This document shows positions 34,972 to 44,756 of a stretch of DNA of 64,000 nt, piece by piece. The translations under genes were made by a program, and so were the position numbers. Source of the stretch: Serratia quinivorans (GTDB lineage Bacteria > Pseudomonadota > Gammaproteobacteria > Enterobacterales > Enterobacteriaceae); NCBI RefSeq assembly GCF_946227985.1, contig NZ_CAMKGL010000005.1, forward strand, positions 62,001 to 126,000. The letters run 5' to 3'. The number at the start of each line of letters is the position of its first letter. The stretch's first letter is position 1. The notes below the pieces were generated by a model that was not told where the DNA came from, ran no database searches, and worked only from the letters and a program-made list of their open reading frames with translations.

Positions 34972-35997
34972 ATGCCGACCCTGACAGCGCGTTCGGTCAT
35001 TCCCCCTTATATGCTGCGTCGGATCATTGAGCACGGCAGCCTGCCGCAGCGCGACTGCGCATTGCATACTCTGAATCACGTTCAAAGCCTGCTCGGCAAC
35101 AAGCCGTTGCGCGCCCCCGGGGCAAAAACCTCGACCGGAGGTGAAGTTATCCGCGATATTTTTGATGCCGAAAACGGCACCCAACTGCCGGGTAAACAGG
35201 TGCGTAATGAGGGCCAGGCCAGTAATCATGACGTGGCGGTGGATGAAGCCTATGACTATCTCGGCGTCACCTACGATTTCTTCTGGCAGGCGTTCAAACG
35301 CAACTCGCTGGACAACCGGGGCCTGCCGCTGACCGGCAGCGTGCATTACGGCAAGGAATACCAGAACGCCTTTTGGAACGGCCAGCAAATGGTCTTCGGC
35401 GACGGTGACGGCGAAATCTTTAACCGCTTTACCATTGCCATCGACGTAGTCGGCCACGAACTGGCACACGGCGTCACCGAAAGTGAAGCCGGATTAATTT
35501 ACTTCCAACAGGCCGGTGCGCTGAATGAGTCGCTGTCTGACGTATTGGGTTCTTTGGTCAAGCAGTTCCACCTCAAGCAAACCGCGGATAAGGCCGACTG
35601 GCTGATTGGCGAAGGCCTGCTGGCAAAAGGTATCAACGGCAAGGGCCTGCGTTCGATGTCGGCACCCGGTACCGCCTACGACGATCCGCTGCTGGGGAAA
35701 GATCCGCAGCCGGCCGACATGAAAGACTACATTCAGACCAAAGAGGATAACGGCGGTGTTCACCTCAACTCCGGCATTCCCAACCGCGCCTTCTATCTGG
35801 CGGCCAGCGCTCTGGGCGGCTTTGCCTGGGAGAAAGCCGGTTACATCTGGTACGACACGCTTTGCGACAAGGCACTGCCGCAGGACGCTGACTTCGCCAC
35901 CTTTGCCCGTACCACGGTGAAACATGCCAAACAGCGCTTCGACAGTACAACGGCGGATAAGGTACAGCAGGCCTGGCATCAGGTAGGGGTCGAGTAA
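34972..35997 (+). CDS. Protealysin-like M4 neutral metalloprotease
   Basis: A 341-residue thermolysin-family protease without a signal peptide. The short propeptide carries SVIPPYMLRRIIEHG, the PPL-type motif seen in protealysin precursors; the mature enzyme probably starts near residue 50. The catalytic site is VVGHELAHGVTE (zinc ligands His162 and His166, Glu163), with the third ligand Glu186 in GALNESLSDV. VHLNSGIPNRAFYLAA holds the substrate-side residues. It is immediately followed by the inhibitor gene, overlapping by one base. Serratia protealysin is known to be cytoplasmic and to cleave actin; that role is assumed by homology. Confidence 0.93.
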   Translation: MPTLTARSVIPPYMLRRIIEHGSLPQRDCALHTLNHVQSLLGNKPLRAPGAKTSTGGEVIRDIFDAENGTQLPGKQVRNEGQASNHDVAVDEAYDYLGVTYDFFWQAFKRNSLDNRGLPLTGSVHYGKEYQNAFWNGQQMVFGDGDGEIFNRFTIAIDVVGHELAHGVTESEAGLIYFQQAGALNESLSDVLGSLVKQFHLKQTADKADWLIGEGLLAKGINGKGLRSMSAPGTAYDDPLLGKDPQPADMKDYIQTKEDNGGVHLNSGIPNRAFYLAASALGGFAWEKAGYIWYDTLCDKALPQDADFATFARTTVKHAKQRFDSTTADKVQQAWHQVGVE

Positions 35998-36338
35998 TGA
36001 AACCCTTGCCGGCACTCAATCAGGACACGGTCATTGAGCTGGCGCGTGAAGGCGGCTTCGCCTTTATTCCCAAACTGGCGGGCCAGCGGCGCATTGCGCT
36101 GGCCGACATTACGCCAGAGCAACGGCAGCGCCTGAATCAACTGTTGAACCAGACGCTGCCCTACGCCCAGGAAGAGGGGCAACCGGACTCGCCCGGCTGC
36201 GGTGACCAACGTTATTTTCGCGTGCAGATCAGCTATTACAGTCAGGCTCTATGCAGTGAAATCGTGCTGTTGATCCCGGAAACCAGCGCCCCGCAGGCGT
36301 TGGTCGACCTGTGGAAAACCGGTCAGGTGGATGAGTGA
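35997..36338 (+). CDS. Emfourin, protealysin inhibitor
   Basis: A 113-residue protein whose ATG shares one base with the protease stop codon, so the two are made together. It starts MKPLPALNQDTVIELAREGGFAF, with a conserved ALADITPEQRQRLNQLLNQ helix and a late FRVQISYYSQALCSEIVLLIPE beta hairpin. This corresponds to emfourin (M4in), the slow-tight inhibitor described for Serratia protealysin. No signal peptide is present, which agrees with inhibition inside the cell. Identification rests on position and recalled similarity. Confidence 0.85.
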   Translation: MKPLPALNQDTVIELAREGGFAFIPKLAGQRRIALADITPEQRQRLNQLLNQTLPYAQEEGQPDSPGCGDQRYFRVQISYYSQALCSEIVLLIPETSAPQALVDLWKTGQVDE

Positions 36339-36342
36339 ATGC

Positions 36343-36564
36343 TTACAACGGCTGATAACTGAATAGCACCCGCTTTTTGGATACCAGCCCGTGGCCGTTC
36401 TGGCACAGGTAGTCCACCGCGCCGCAGGCCTTGAGCGCTTGTAACGGCTGCCCGCAATCCGGGCAGTGGGCCAACTGCTGATAATCGCTGTTACAGGCGG
36501 TGCAATGGTAGTGACCATTCACCCACTCCATCGTTTGATCGCATTGCGGACACTGCGCTTCCAT
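36343..36564 (-). CDS. yfgJ: Zinc-ribbon protein YfgJ
   Basis: A 73-residue protein with four CxxC-type pairs: CPQCDQ, CTACNS, CPDCGQPL and a final CQNGHGL, enough to bind two zinc ions. The ATG at 36564 follows AACCAGGGAGTGACG; the GTG six bases upstream was not used. In E. coli yfgJ lies near der and xseA, and here it is in the same neighbourhood. The function is unknown; rubredoxin-like or RNA-binding roles are possible. Convergent with emfourin, 4 bp apart. Confidence 0.85.
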   Translation of the reverse strand: MEAQCPQCDQTMEWVNGHYHCTACNSDYQQLAHCPDCGQPLQALKACGAVDYLCQNGHGLVSKKRVLFSYQPL

Positions 36565-36577
36565 CGTCACTCCCTGG

Positions 36578-37534
36578 TTAAATCACGCCCCATGAGCGTA
36601 AGAAATAGATGCCCAACGCGGTAGTGAAAAACGAGCCAACGGTGGTGATGGCGATAATATTCGCCGCCAGCGTGGCATTGCCCCCCATCGCACGCGTCAT
36701 CACATAGCTGCCAGAAGCCGTTGGCGTAGCCGAGAACAGGAAGATAATCCCCAACGCCGCGCCGTGAAAACCGCACAGCCAGCCACCCAGCGTCATTATC
36801 ACTGGCACGACAAACAACTTGGCCGAAGAGGACAGCGCCGCCACGTTGGACGAGCGAAACATGGCGCGCAGATCCAAACTGGCCCCGGTGCACAGCAACG
36901 CCAGCGGCAACGACAGTGCCGAGATATAGCTGCCCGTCTGCCGGATCACCTGAGGTATCCCCAGACCGGTCTGCGCATAAGCCAGTCCGCACACCAGGCC
37001 AATAATCAGCGGATTGCTGACAATACTGCGCAACAGTGACAGACGGCTGATCCTCTTGCCCTGTCCGCCCTGCAGGCTGCGCGTGAGGGTAATCACCGAC
37101 AGCACGTTAAACAGGATCACCGTCACCGTCAGGTACAGCGACCCTAATGCCACGCCCTCACTGCCGTAAGCGGTCATGGCATAGGCCAGGCCGACAATGG
37201 CGGTATTGGCACGGAAGCCGCCCTGCACAAAGACACCGCGCTCACGCGGCTCTTTAACCAGCCAGACGGCGGCCACTTCCAGCAACAAAAAGGTGGCGAG
37301 AGTGCCGATAGCGCCGAAGATCACCAGCGGCAGGTTACCCAACAGCTGTGGGTGGTTGGTAGCAATGCTGAAGAACAACAAACAGGGCAGCGCCAGGTTA
37401 AACACCAGTTTGGTGGCGCCGTCGATAAAACGGTCGTCCATCAAGCGCCAGTGGCGCAGCAATATGCCCAGCAACATCATTAACAGATTGGGTACGGTGA
37501 CGTTGAATGCAAAACTCCAGGTTTCCCAGGACAT
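36578..37534 (-). CDS. AEC-family (auxin efflux carrier-like) permease
   Basis: A 318-residue membrane protein with about ten helices and no large loops. The N-terminal VTVPNLLMMLLGILLRHW, a central GLVCGLAYAQTGLGIPQV, and late LPLALLCTGASLDLR and PVIMTLGGWLCGFHGAALGIIFLFSATPTASGSYVM agree with the AEC family (transporters for malate, auxin-like acids and other anions). Its substrate is unknown. It ends 13 bp before the yfgJ start, on the same strand, so the two may be cotranscribed. Confidence 0.87.
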   Translation of the reverse strand: MSWETWSFAFNVTVPNLLMMLLGILLRHWRLMDDRFIDGATKLVFNLALPCLLFFSIATNHPQLLGNLPLVIFGAIGTLATFLLLEVAAVWLVKEPRERGVFVQGGFRANTAIVGLAYAMTAYGSEGVALGSLYLTVTVILFNVLSVITLTRSLQGGQGKRISRLSLLRSIVSNPLIIGLVCGLAYAQTGLGIPQVIRQTGSYISALSLPLALLCTGASLDLRAMFRSSNVAALSSSAKLFVVPVIMTLGGWLCGFHGAALGIIFLFSATPTASGSYVMTRAMGGNATLAANIIAITTVGSFFTTALGIYFLRSWGVI

Positions 37535-37592
37535 GATGTTCCTTCAGGCTAACGGCGGTAATAGTCAGATAATAAAACGATTTCGATCCAAT

Positions 37593-37622
37593 AAAAAAGG
37601 GCGCGGTAGTCATACCGCGCCC
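37593..37622 (-). terminator. Rho-independent terminator after der
   Basis: Perfect ten-base stem GGGCGCGGTA/TACCGCGCCC with a GTCA loop, followed on the minus strand by six T. It lies 14 bp after the der stop codon. Confidence 0.95.
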
Positions 37623-37635
37623 CTAATACTGATTA

Positions 37636-39120
37636 TTAGCCTTTCTTCAGGTGGCTCATCAGGCGTTTACGCTTGCGCATCTGGTTCGGCGTCAGCAGGT
37701 TGCGCTTGCCGGCGAACGGGTTCTCACCCTCTTTGAACTGGATGCGGATTGGCGTACCCATTACCTTCAGAGAACGACGGAAGTAGTTCATCAGGTAGCG
37801 TTTGTACGAATCGGACAGATCGGTCACCTGGTTGCCGTGGATCACCACAATCGGCGGGTTATATCCACCGGCGTGCGCATATTTCAGCTTCACGCGGCGG
37901 CCACGTACCAACGGCGGTTGGTGATCGTCGGCAGCCATCTGCATGATTTTGGTCAGCATTGAGGTGTTCACGCGACGGGTCGCACACTCGTAAGCTTCCA
38001 GTACCGACACGAACAAGTTGCCAACGCCGCTACCATGCAGGGCAGAGATAAAGTGAATGCGGGCGAAATCGACAAAGCCCAGACGCAGATCGAGCATCTC
38101 TTTCACGTGATCGCGATCTTCCTCGCTCATGCCGTCCCACTTGTTGACCACAATCACCAGTGAGCGCCCACTATTGAGGATAAAGCCGAGCAGCGAGAGA
38201 TCCTGATCGGAAATGCCTTCGCGTGCATCCACCACCAGCAACACCACGTTGGCGTCTTCGATCGCCTGCAGGGTTTTGATTACCGAGAACTTCTCTACGG
38301 TTTCCGTCACCTTGCCGCGCTTACGTACCCCGGCGGTGTCGATCAGCACGTATTCGCGCTCGTCGCGGACCATCGGGATATAGATGCTGTCACGGGTAGT
38401 ACCCGGCATGTCGTATACCACGACACGATCTTCGCCGAGGATGCGGTTAGTCAGTGTGGACTTACCTACGTTAGGACGACCCACGATAGCCAGCTTGATT
38501 GGCAGATCCTGCGGATTGAAGTCGTCTTCCGGCTCTTCTTCTGCGCCTTCGAGGGTTTCACCTTCTTGCTCGGCCCAATAAGCGGCGTTAGCCTCTTCTT
38601 CGGTCAGCTCGACTTCTTCCGGCTTTTCACCGACAAACGGCACCAGTACGTGCTCGATCAACTGCGCTACGCCACGACCGTGGGAAGCCGCGATCGGATG
38701 CACGTCGCCCAGGCCCAACGAATAGAAATCGGCGGCGGCCATGTCTGGATCCATACCGTCGGTTTTGTTGGCGACCAGGAAGGTGGCTTTCTGACGGTTA
38801 CGCAGATGCTGGGCAATGCCCAGATCGGCCGGCATCAGACCGGCGCGAGCATCGACCATAAACAGCACGATGTCTGCTTCTTCGATCGCCAGCAGTGACT
38901 GACCGGCCATGCGTGTTTCAACGCCATCTTCGGTGCCGTCAATGCCCCCGGTATCGACGATAATAAATTCATTACCCTCAACCTCAGCACGACCATACTT
39001 GCGGTCTCGCGTTAGCCCGGGGAAATCCGCCACCAGCGCATCGCGCGTATGGGTTAAACGGTTAAACAAGGTGGATTTACCCACATTCGGGCGCCCTACT
39101 AGCGCGACGACAGGTATCAT
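37636..39120 (-). CDS. der: GTPase Der (EngA), ribosome assembly
   Basis: An essential GTPase with two tandem G domains that helps assemble the 50S subunit. It has 494 residues. The first G domain starts [19 protein letters not shown] (P-loop 1) with DTGG; the second starts [19 protein letters not shown] with DTAGV and NKWD. An acidic spacer separates them ([17 protein letters not shown]). The KH-like C-terminal domain ends [20 protein letters not shown] with a basic tail. It follows bamB on the same strand with an ERIC element and a hairpin between. Confidence 0.98.
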   Translation of the reverse strand: MIPVVALVGRPNVGKSTLFNRLTHTRDALVADFPGLTRDRKYGRAEVEGNEFIIVDTGGIDGTEDGVETRMAGQSLLAIEEADIVLFMVDARAGLMPADLGIAQHLRNRQKATFLVANKTDGMDPDMAAADFYSLGLGDVHPIAASHGRGVAQLIEHVLVPFVGEKPEEVELTEEEANAAYWAEQEGETLEGAEEEPEDDFNPQDLPIKLAIVGRPNVGKSTLTNRILGEDRVVVYDMPGTTRDSIYIPMVRDEREYVLIDTAGVRKRGKVTETVEKFSVIKTLQAIEDANVVLLVVDAREGISDQDLSLLGFILNSGRSLVIVVNKWDGMSEEDRDHVKEMLDLRLGFVDFARIHFISALHGSGVGNLFVSVLEAYECATRRVNTSMLTKIMQMAADDHQPPLVRGRRVKLKYAHAGGYNPPIVVIHGNQVTDLSDSYKRYLMNYFRRSLKVMGTPIRIQFKEGENPFAGKRNLLTPNQMRKRKRLMSHLKKG

Positions 39121-39198
39121 TGTGAAGCCTCATTACTTAATAATCAATGCGTTACTACACTATGGATAGACACCAGAAGTGTAGCTTATAAAAATACG

Positions 39199-39228
39199 AA
39201 ACGGCCCCTGAACATTCAGGAGCCGTTT
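39199..39228. terminator. Hairpin with T-runs between bamB and der
   Basis: Stem AAACGGC..CTGAA/TTCAG..GCCGTTT with T-rich sequence on either strand after it. It could terminate part of the transcription leaving bamB on the minus strand, or act as an RNA 3' end between bamB and der. Confidence 0.65.
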
Positions 39229-39233
39229 TTCCC

Positions 39234-39353
39234 CTTCATCTTTCGCGCCGCAGCGGCGTTGACTGTGCGCCCTCATCCCAGTCACTTAGTTTACTAAGCT
39301 CCTGGGATTCAGCGCGCTTGTCGCCTTACTGCATCCCGAAATCTTTTGGGTAC
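39234..39353. repeat. ERIC element between bamB and der
   Basis: About 120 bp. The central hairpin (39277-39306) has outer stem CCCAG/CTGGG and inner stem CTTAG/CTAAG, and the flanks read CTCATCCCAGTCACTTAG and CTAAGCTCCTGGGATTC, close to the ERIC2 and ERIC1R primer sequences. The right end is degenerate (ATCTTTTGGGTA). It stops 22 bp before the bamB stop codon. Confidence 0.9.
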
Positions 39354-39375
39354 TAAAAGGTTGCGACGATCGGCG

Positions 39376-40557
39376 TTAGCGGGTGAAAGCGTAAACTTTT
39401 CCGCCCTTCGCCTGGATGACCAGCTTGTCGCCAGCTACCACCGGCGCAGACAGGAAGCCGGAGCTATCCACTTCCTGCTGAGCAACAAAACGGCCGTCCG
39501 TGGTGTTAATCCAGTGCAGGTAACCTTCAGAGTCACCGGTCACCAGGAAACCATTGTACATCACCGGCGGAGTCAGGTTGCGGTGCAGCAAATCGCTCTG
39601 CGTCCAAACGGTCACGCCGCCTTCGGTGCTCAACGCCACCACGCGATCGTTCTGATCGATAAGGTAAATGCGACCTGCATCAACGATAAAGTCGTTCACC
39701 GAGCCCAGTTCACGCTTCCACATGATCTGACCGGAACGCAGATCCAGCGCCGTCAGGTTGCCATTGTAACCTAATGCGTAGACAACGCCCTCAACAATCA
39801 CTGGCGTAGTGTCGACATCGTTCAAACGATCGATTTCGGTCGCGCCGCTCGGCTGGGAAATACGTTGCTGCCAAATCAACTGACCTTGCTGCATCAGCAC
39901 GGCATTTACGCGACCGTTATCACCGCCAACAATGGCTGCGCCAAAGGCAACGGCCGGTGCGGATTCACCGCGCAACGACAGTGAAGGCATGTCCAGGTTA
40001 ACCGTCCACTTCACCGCGCCGTCAGATTCGTTCAGCGCCTGCAGCAGGCCGTTGGAGGTGTGGATCAGTACCATACCGTCGCTGATCACCGGACGTGAAA
40101 TCGCTTCGCCGGCCACCTTGGTCTGCCACGCTACGGTACCGTCTGAGGTATTCAGCGCGTAAACCACGGCTTTCTCACTGCCGACATAAGCCTTGTCGCC
40201 CGCGACCGCCATACCGCCCGACAGCAGTGCCGGCAGGTTGCTGGACAAGAAGCCGGTTTTCTCAGAGAGATCAACCTTCCACTTTTCGTTACCGTTATCG
40301 GCATCCAGCGCTTTCACGATGCCGTGACGATCGGCGGCGTAAATAGTGTTGTCCTGGAAAGCAGGACGCAGATGAGAATAAAACTCACCAACACCCTCGC
40401 CGACCGAGGTACTCCACGCCTTGTTCGGCGTGAACTGATTTTCAACTTTCGGTAGCGGCGACATGGTAACCACGTCTTCTTCACTGTTAAACAGCGAGCA
40501 ACCACTCAGCAAGGCAACGGAAACCAGTCCGACCAAGAGTGTTTTACGCAATTGCAT
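39376..40557 (-). CDS. bamB: Outer membrane protein assembly factor BamB
   Basis: Lipoprotein of the BAM complex that folds outer-membrane barrels, bound to the periplasmic face. It has 393 residues with a lipobox LLSGC (Cys20). The mature protein is an eight-bladed propeller: repeats around Trp such as NGNEKWKVDL, DGTVAWQTKVAGE, DGAVKWTVNL, SGQIMWKRELGS and GGVTVWTQSDLL are evenly spaced. It ends KVYAFTR. It lies 11 bp after yfgM on the same strand. Confidence 0.97.
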   Translation of the reverse strand: MQLRKTLLVGLVSVALLSGCSLFNSEEDVVTMSPLPKVENQFTPNKAWSTSVGEGVGEFYSHLRPAFQDNTIYAADRHGIVKALDADNGNEKWKVDLSEKTGFLSSNLPALLSGGMAVAGDKAYVGSEKAVVYALNTSDGTVAWQTKVAGEAISRPVISDGMVLIHTSNGLLQALNESDGAVKWTVNLDMPSLSLRGESAPAVAFGAAIVGGDNGRVNAVLMQQGQLIWQQRISQPSGATEIDRLNDVDTTPVIVEGVVYALGYNGNLTALDLRSGQIMWKRELGSVNDFIVDAGRIYLIDQNDRVVALSTEGGVTVWTQSDLLHRNLTPPVMYNGFLVTGDSEGYLHWINTTDGRFVAQQEVDSSGFLSAPVVAGDKLVIQAKGGKVYAFTR

Positions 40558-40568
40558 GGGAATTCCCC

Positions 40569-41189
40569 TTAGCTGGACAAGTTATTCAATTTCATGCGCA
40601 GCAGAACCTGCAGCGCCTGAGAAGCGTTAGACTCAATGCCTTTACTGTAAGCTTCACGTGCACCTTTGGTGTCACCTTTCGCCAACAACACGTCGCCGCG
40701 CGTATCTTGCGCCATCGCCGCCCAGCCTTCGCCTTTCACGCCATCCAGCGTTTTCAGCGCGTCATCCAGCTTTTTCTCCTGCAGCTGGACACGTGCCAGA
40801 CGCAGGTTAATCATCGAAAGCATGTTTTCGTCTTTGGTCTGGCCCTGCGCCAACACCAATTGTTGATCCGCTTTGGCAAACTCATTCTGCTCAACAAAAT
40901 GCTTCGCCAGCTCCAGGGAGGCCAGCACGCCGTAGCTGTTGCTGTTGGCCTGGGCAAACTTCTCCGCGGCGGCGACATCGTCCGGTTTACCGACAGCCAG
41001 ACGATCGCTGGCTTCCTGATAAGATTGGGACGCAACCATCATGTTGGAGTTTTCGTGGCTCTGCCAGTAACGCCAGCCGACCAGGGCACCAATTCCGAGC
41101 ACCACGCCCACTGCCAGCGCTTTGCCATTTTCGGCAAAGAACCGACGCACGGCGTCGACTTGTTCGTTTTCAGTGGTATAGACTTCCAC
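40569..41189 (-). CDS. yfgM: YfgM, ancillary SecYEG translocon subunit / periplasmic chaperone partner
   Basis: A 206-residue inner-membrane protein with a cytoplasmic start (MEVYTTENEQVDAVRRFFAENG), one membrane helix (about 24-42, ALAVGVVLGIGALVGWRYW) and a periplasmic TPR-like domain (ASLELAKHFVEQNEFAKADQQL, LRLARVQLQEKKLDDALKTLD). In E. coli it binds SecYEG and PpiD and assists newly translocated proteins. It lies between hisS and bamB with short gaps (13 and 11 bp), so all are probably cotranscribed. Confidence 0.94.
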   Translation of the reverse strand: MEVYTTENEQVDAVRRFFAENGKALAVGVVLGIGALVGWRYWQSHENSNMMVASQSYQEASDRLAVGKPDDVAAAEKFAQANSNSYGVLASLELAKHFVEQNEFAKADQQLVLAQGQTKDENMLSMINLRLARVQLQEKKLDDALKTLDGVKGEGWAAMAQDTRGDVLLAKGDTKGAREAYSKGIESNASQALQVLLRMKLNNLSS

Positions 41190-41202
41190 GGTGTCCTTCT
41201 CC

Positions 41203-42477
41203 TTAACCTAACATCAGAGCCAGGCGCACTGCGACTTCGCTTTGCGCCAGCGTTTCTTGTTCACCACTGCGCAGGTCCTTAACCACCACCTGCTGGGCTG
41301 CGACTTCGTTCTCACCCAGGATCAAGGCGACGCGCGCGCCCCACTTATCCGCACGGGTGATCTGCTTCTTAAAGTTACCACCGCCGTAGTTGGTCATCAG
41401 TTTGAGCTGTGGCGCTGCATCACGCACGCGCTCCGCCAGCTGCATTGCTGCACTCTGAGTACCGGCACCGGAGGAGATCAAATACACGTCAATGGTCGCC
41501 GCGGCCTTGAACTCCGGGTTAACCGCCTGAACCAGCAGCACCAGGCGCTCCAGCCCCATAGCGAAACCGACCGCCGGCGTTGCACGCCCGCCCAGTTGCT
41601 CAACCAGGCCGTCATAACGACCACCGGCACACACCGTACCCTGAGCACCCAGACTGTTGGTTACCCATTCAAATACCGTACGGTTGTAGTAGTCCAGACC
41701 GCGCACCAGGCGCTCATTGATGGTATATGGGATGCCTGCCTGCGCCAAAAGTTCACACAGACCTTCGAAGTGGACTTTGGATTCTTCATCCAGATACTCG
41801 GACAGGCGCGGTGCGTCGTTCAACAGCGCCTGCACTTCCGGATTTTTAGAGTCCAGGACGCGCAGCGGGTTGCTGTACATACGGCGTTTGCAATCTTCGT
41901 CCAGCTTCTCTTGGTGCTGCTCCAGGAATGCCACCAGAGCATCGCGGTAGTTGGCGCGCGCTTCCAGTGAACCGATGGAGTTCAGTTCCAGCTTAACGTG
42001 CTCGGAGATCCCCAGCGCTTTCCACCAGCGGGCGCTCAGCAGGATAAGCTCAGCGTCGATATCCGGGCCCTGCAGACCAAACACTTCGGCCCCCAGTTGG
42101 TGGAACTGGCGATAGCGGCCTTTTTGCGGGCGCTCGTAGCGGAACATCGGACCGACGTACCACAGACGCTGCTCCTGATTGTACAGCAGACCATGTTCGA
42201 TGCCGGCGCGAACGCAACCAGCCGTGCCTTCCGGACGCAGCGTCAGGCTTTCGCCGTTGCGATCGTCGAAGGTATACATCTCTTTTTCCACGACGTCGGT
42301 CACTTCGCCGATCGCGCGTTTGAATAACGGGGTCTGCTCTACAATCGGCAAGCGGATTTCGCTGTAACCGTAGCCGCTAAGCACCTGCTTGAGGATGCCT
42401 TCAATACGCTGCCATAATGCCGTTTCTTCCGGCAGGTAGTCGTTCATGCCGCGAATGGCTTGAATGTTCTTTGCCAC
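41203..42477 (-). CDS. hisS: Histidyl-tRNA synthetase
   Basis: Class II synthetase that charges tRNA-His. It has 424 residues. Motif 1 is around [15 protein letters not shown], motif 2 around [24 protein letters not shown], and motif 3 in [15 protein letters not shown]. The histidine-specific loops [15 protein letters not shown] and [15 protein letters not shown], and the C-terminal anticodon-binding domain ending AVRLALML, are present. It follows ispG by 138 bp, which contain a hairpin, and precedes yfgM. Confidence 0.98.
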   Translation of the reverse strand: MAKNIQAIRGMNDYLPEETALWQRIEGILKQVLSGYGYSEIRLPIVEQTPLFKRAIGEVTDVVEKEMYTFDDRNGESLTLRPEGTAGCVRAGIEHGLLYNQEQRLWYVGPMFRYERPQKGRYRQFHQLGAEVFGLQGPDIDAELILLSARWWKALGISEHVKLELNSIGSLEARANYRDALVAFLEQHQEKLDEDCKRRMYSNPLRVLDSKNPEVQALLNDAPRLSEYLDEESKVHFEGLCELLAQAGIPYTINERLVRGLDYYNRTVFEWVTNSLGAQGTVCAGGRYDGLVEQLGGRATPAVGFAMGLERLVLLVQAVNPEFKAAATIDVYLISSGAGTQSAAMQLAERVRDAAPQLKLMTNYGGGNFKKQITRADKWGARVALILGENEVAAQQVVVKDLRSGEQETLAQSEVAVRLALMLG

Positions 42478-42581
42478 GTGAGTTCTCTGTCCGTTGTCTA
42501 TAAAAATGAACCCGATTATAGGGACTTTGCCGCCCCGTATTCAACGCGAATACCGAGTTCTGCTCCCGGGTTCATAAACAA

Positions 42582-42599
42582 GCGGGCTAAAAAGCCCGC
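42582..42599. terminator. Hairpin between ispG and hisS
   Basis: Stem GCGGGCT/AGCCCGC around an A-rich loop, 17 bp after the ispG stop. No clear T-run follows on the minus strand, so it may be a weak attenuator or mRNA processing site rather than a full stop. Confidence 0.45.
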
Positions 42600-42615
42600 C
42601 GTATCGGTGTAATGC

Positions 42616-43737
42616 TTATTTTTCCAGCAGGTTGACCGCGATGCGATTGCTTTCATCCATCATCGACGCCTTGGCGCGGATTTTGGCTTCCAGTTGGTCA
42701 ATCATCTGCTCGTTGTCGAAACGTTCTTTCTGCCGCACGCCGTCTTCGTAGAAACCGCTCTTTTTATGGCCACCGGTAACGCCCAGCGTGGAAACCAGCG
42801 CTTCGCCCGGGCCATTGACCACACAGCCGATAATCGAAATGTCCATCGGCGTGATGATGTCTTCCAGACGCTGTTCCAACGCGTTGACCGTTCCAATAAC
42901 GTCAAATTCCTGACGTGAACAGGTCGGGCACGCGATAAAGTTAATGCCGCGGGCGCGGATGCGCAGCGATTTCAGAATGTCGAAACCGACCTTAACTTCT
43001 TCCACCGGATCGGCTGCCAATGAGATGCGCAGGGTATCGCCAATGCCTTCCGACAGCAGCAGCCCCAAACCAATCGCCGACTTCACTGAGCCACTGCGTG
43101 CGCCACCGGCTTCGGTGATGCCCAGATGCAACGGCTGATCGATACGCGCAGCCAACAGACGATAGGATTGCACCGCCAGGAACACATCGGATGCCTTGAC
43201 GCTCACTTTGAACTGGTCGAAGTTGAGACGATCAAGGATATCAACGTGGCGCATGGCAGATTCGAGCAGCGCTTCCGGCGTAGGTTCGCCGTATTTTTCC
43301 TGGATGTCTTTTTCCAGCGAACCACCATTCACCCCGATACGGATTGGGATGTTTTTATCGCGCGCGCAGTCTACGACTGAACGGATACGCGACTCGTTAC
43401 CGATATTGCCCGGGTTGATGCGCAGGCAGTCTACGCCATACTCAGCAACCTGCAGCGCGATACGGTAATCGAAGTGGATATCGGCGACCAGCGGCACGTT
43501 GACCTGCTGCTTGATCAGTTTGAACGCCTCGGCGGCATCCATGGTGGGGACTGAAACGCGGACGATATCAACGCCCACGCGCTCCAGCGCTTTGATCTGA
43601 TTAACCGTTGCTTCAACATCAGTGGTACGGGTGTTAGTCATCGACTGCACGGCAATCGGCGCACCATCACCAATAGGCACATTGCCGACGTAAATTCGCG
43701 TTGATTTTCGACGGATGATGGGCGATTGGTTATGCAT
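42616..43737 (-). CDS. ispG: 4-hydroxy-3-methylbut-2-en-1-yl diphosphate synthase (flavodoxin)
   Basis: Fe-S enzyme of the MEP isoprenoid pathway that converts MEcPP to HMBPP. It has 373 residues. A TIM-barrel start reads [20 protein letters not shown] and [17 protein letters not shown]. The 4Fe-4S ligands are in [11 protein letters not shown] and [11 protein letters not shown], with a final Glu from NGPGEA. It is on the same strand after rodZ (47 bp) and before hisS, the standard gene order. Confidence 0.98.
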   Translation of the reverse strand: MHNQSPIIRRKSTRIYVGNVPIGDGAPIAVQSMTNTRTTDVEATVNQIKALERVGVDIVRVSVPTMDAAEAFKLIKQQVNVPLVADIHFDYRIALQVAEYGVDCLRINPGNIGNESRIRSVVDCARDKNIPIRIGVNGGSLEKDIQEKYGEPTPEALLESAMRHVDILDRLNFDQFKVSVKASDVFLAVQSYRLLAARIDQPLHLGITEAGGARSGSVKSAIGLGLLLSEGIGDTLRISLAADPVEEVKVGFDILKSLRIRARGINFIACPTCSRQEFDVIGTVNALEQRLEDIITPMDISIIGCVVNGPGEALVSTLGVTGGHKKSGFYEDGVRQKERFDNEQMIDQLEAKIRAKASMMDESNRIAVNLLEK

Positions 43738-43784
43738 TACTTACTCTCCATTGTTGCCCTGACTCAACGACAATGGCCGCGCAA

Positions 43785-44756
43785 TTACTGCGCGGCAACG
43801 GTCAGACGAGCAACACGGTTTGACTTAACAAACCGGCTTAAATCAACCGGCTTACCTTGATATTGAATCTGTACTGCGGCCGGTGCGCCAATGGTCAATT
43901 TGTACGGCGCAGTACCCGCCAGGCTCAGCTTGCCGCCGCTTTTCTGGCTGCCGCTGTACAACGTTTTACCGTTGGCATCACTCACCTGCAACCAACAATC
44001 GGCGGAGAACTCCATAACCAGCGCGTTAGGATCAACAGCCGGGGCAGTCACGCCCGCGTCGGCTGTTGGCAACGGCGCAGTTGGAGCCGCAGGCGTTGTC
44101 TCAGGCAGCGTCGTCTGGCTTGGTGAAACCACCGCAGGCTGCTGCGCGGTTGCACCGCCGCTAACGGCCGGAGTCTGAGACTGCTGTGGCGCAGCGCCGG
44201 TATCTACCGGCGTGGAACCATTGTCAGCCAGAGGCGCGCTGTTGTCGGCATTGCTGTCGGTCAACGGCACTGACTGGCCTTCATTGTTTTGTGAAAGCTG
44301 CGCAGAAGATTGATCGGCCATAGTGACGATCTCTTCCTGCTGGGCCTTGTGGTTTTGCCACCACCAGGCACCGGTCAGGCCAACCACCACGAAAACGATC
44401 AACCAGGTGAAGCTCATCAGCCAGCCATCGCGTTTTTTGCGGCGCTTGCCCAATGAGAAACTCTGCATTGGTGCAACTTTCGCGACCTTCAGCGGAGCCT
44501 GCTTGGCCAGCATCGGCAGCAGTTCATCCTCTGGCAAACGCACCAGCTTGGCATAGGAACGGATATAACCCCGCACGAAGGTTGAAGCCAAATCTGCGGA
44601 CAGATTGTCTTCTTCGATATCGCGCACGGTAGACATTTTGAGGCACAGGCGTTCTGCAACGGCCTGTTGACTCAACCCGAGTTGTTCACGGGCCTGACGC
44701 AGACGTTCGCCTGTCGTCATTGATACAGTTTTATCTTGGGAGGCTTCAGTATTCAT
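43785..44756 (-). CDS. rodZ: Cytoskeleton protein RodZ
   Basis: Links MreB filaments to the membrane and sets rod shape. It has 323 residues. A cytoplasmic Xre-like helix-turn-helix (about 15-80, [33 protein letters not shown]) is followed by basic [12 protein letters not shown], one membrane helix (about 113-132, [18 protein letters not shown]), a long Ser/Thr/Pro/Ala linker, and a C-terminal periplasmic domain with [20 protein letters not shown]. Its start overlaps the pilW end by 11 bp. Confidence 0.96.
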   Translation of the reverse strand: MNTEASQDKTVSMTTGERLRQAREQLGLSQQAVAERLCLKMSTVRDIEEDNLSADLASTFVRGYIRSYAKLVRLPEDELLPMLAKQAPLKVAKVAPMQSFSLGKRRKKRDGWLMSFTWLIVFVVVGLTGAWWWQNHKAQQEEIVTMADQSSAQLSQNNEGQSVPLTDSNADNSAPLADNGSTPVDTGAAPQQSQTPAVSGGATAQQPAVVSPSQTTLPETTPAAPTAPLPTADAGVTAPAVDPNALVMEFSADCWLQVSDANGKTLYSGSQKSGGKLSLAGTAPYKLTIGAPAAVQIQYQGKPVDLSRFVKSNRVARLTVAAQ

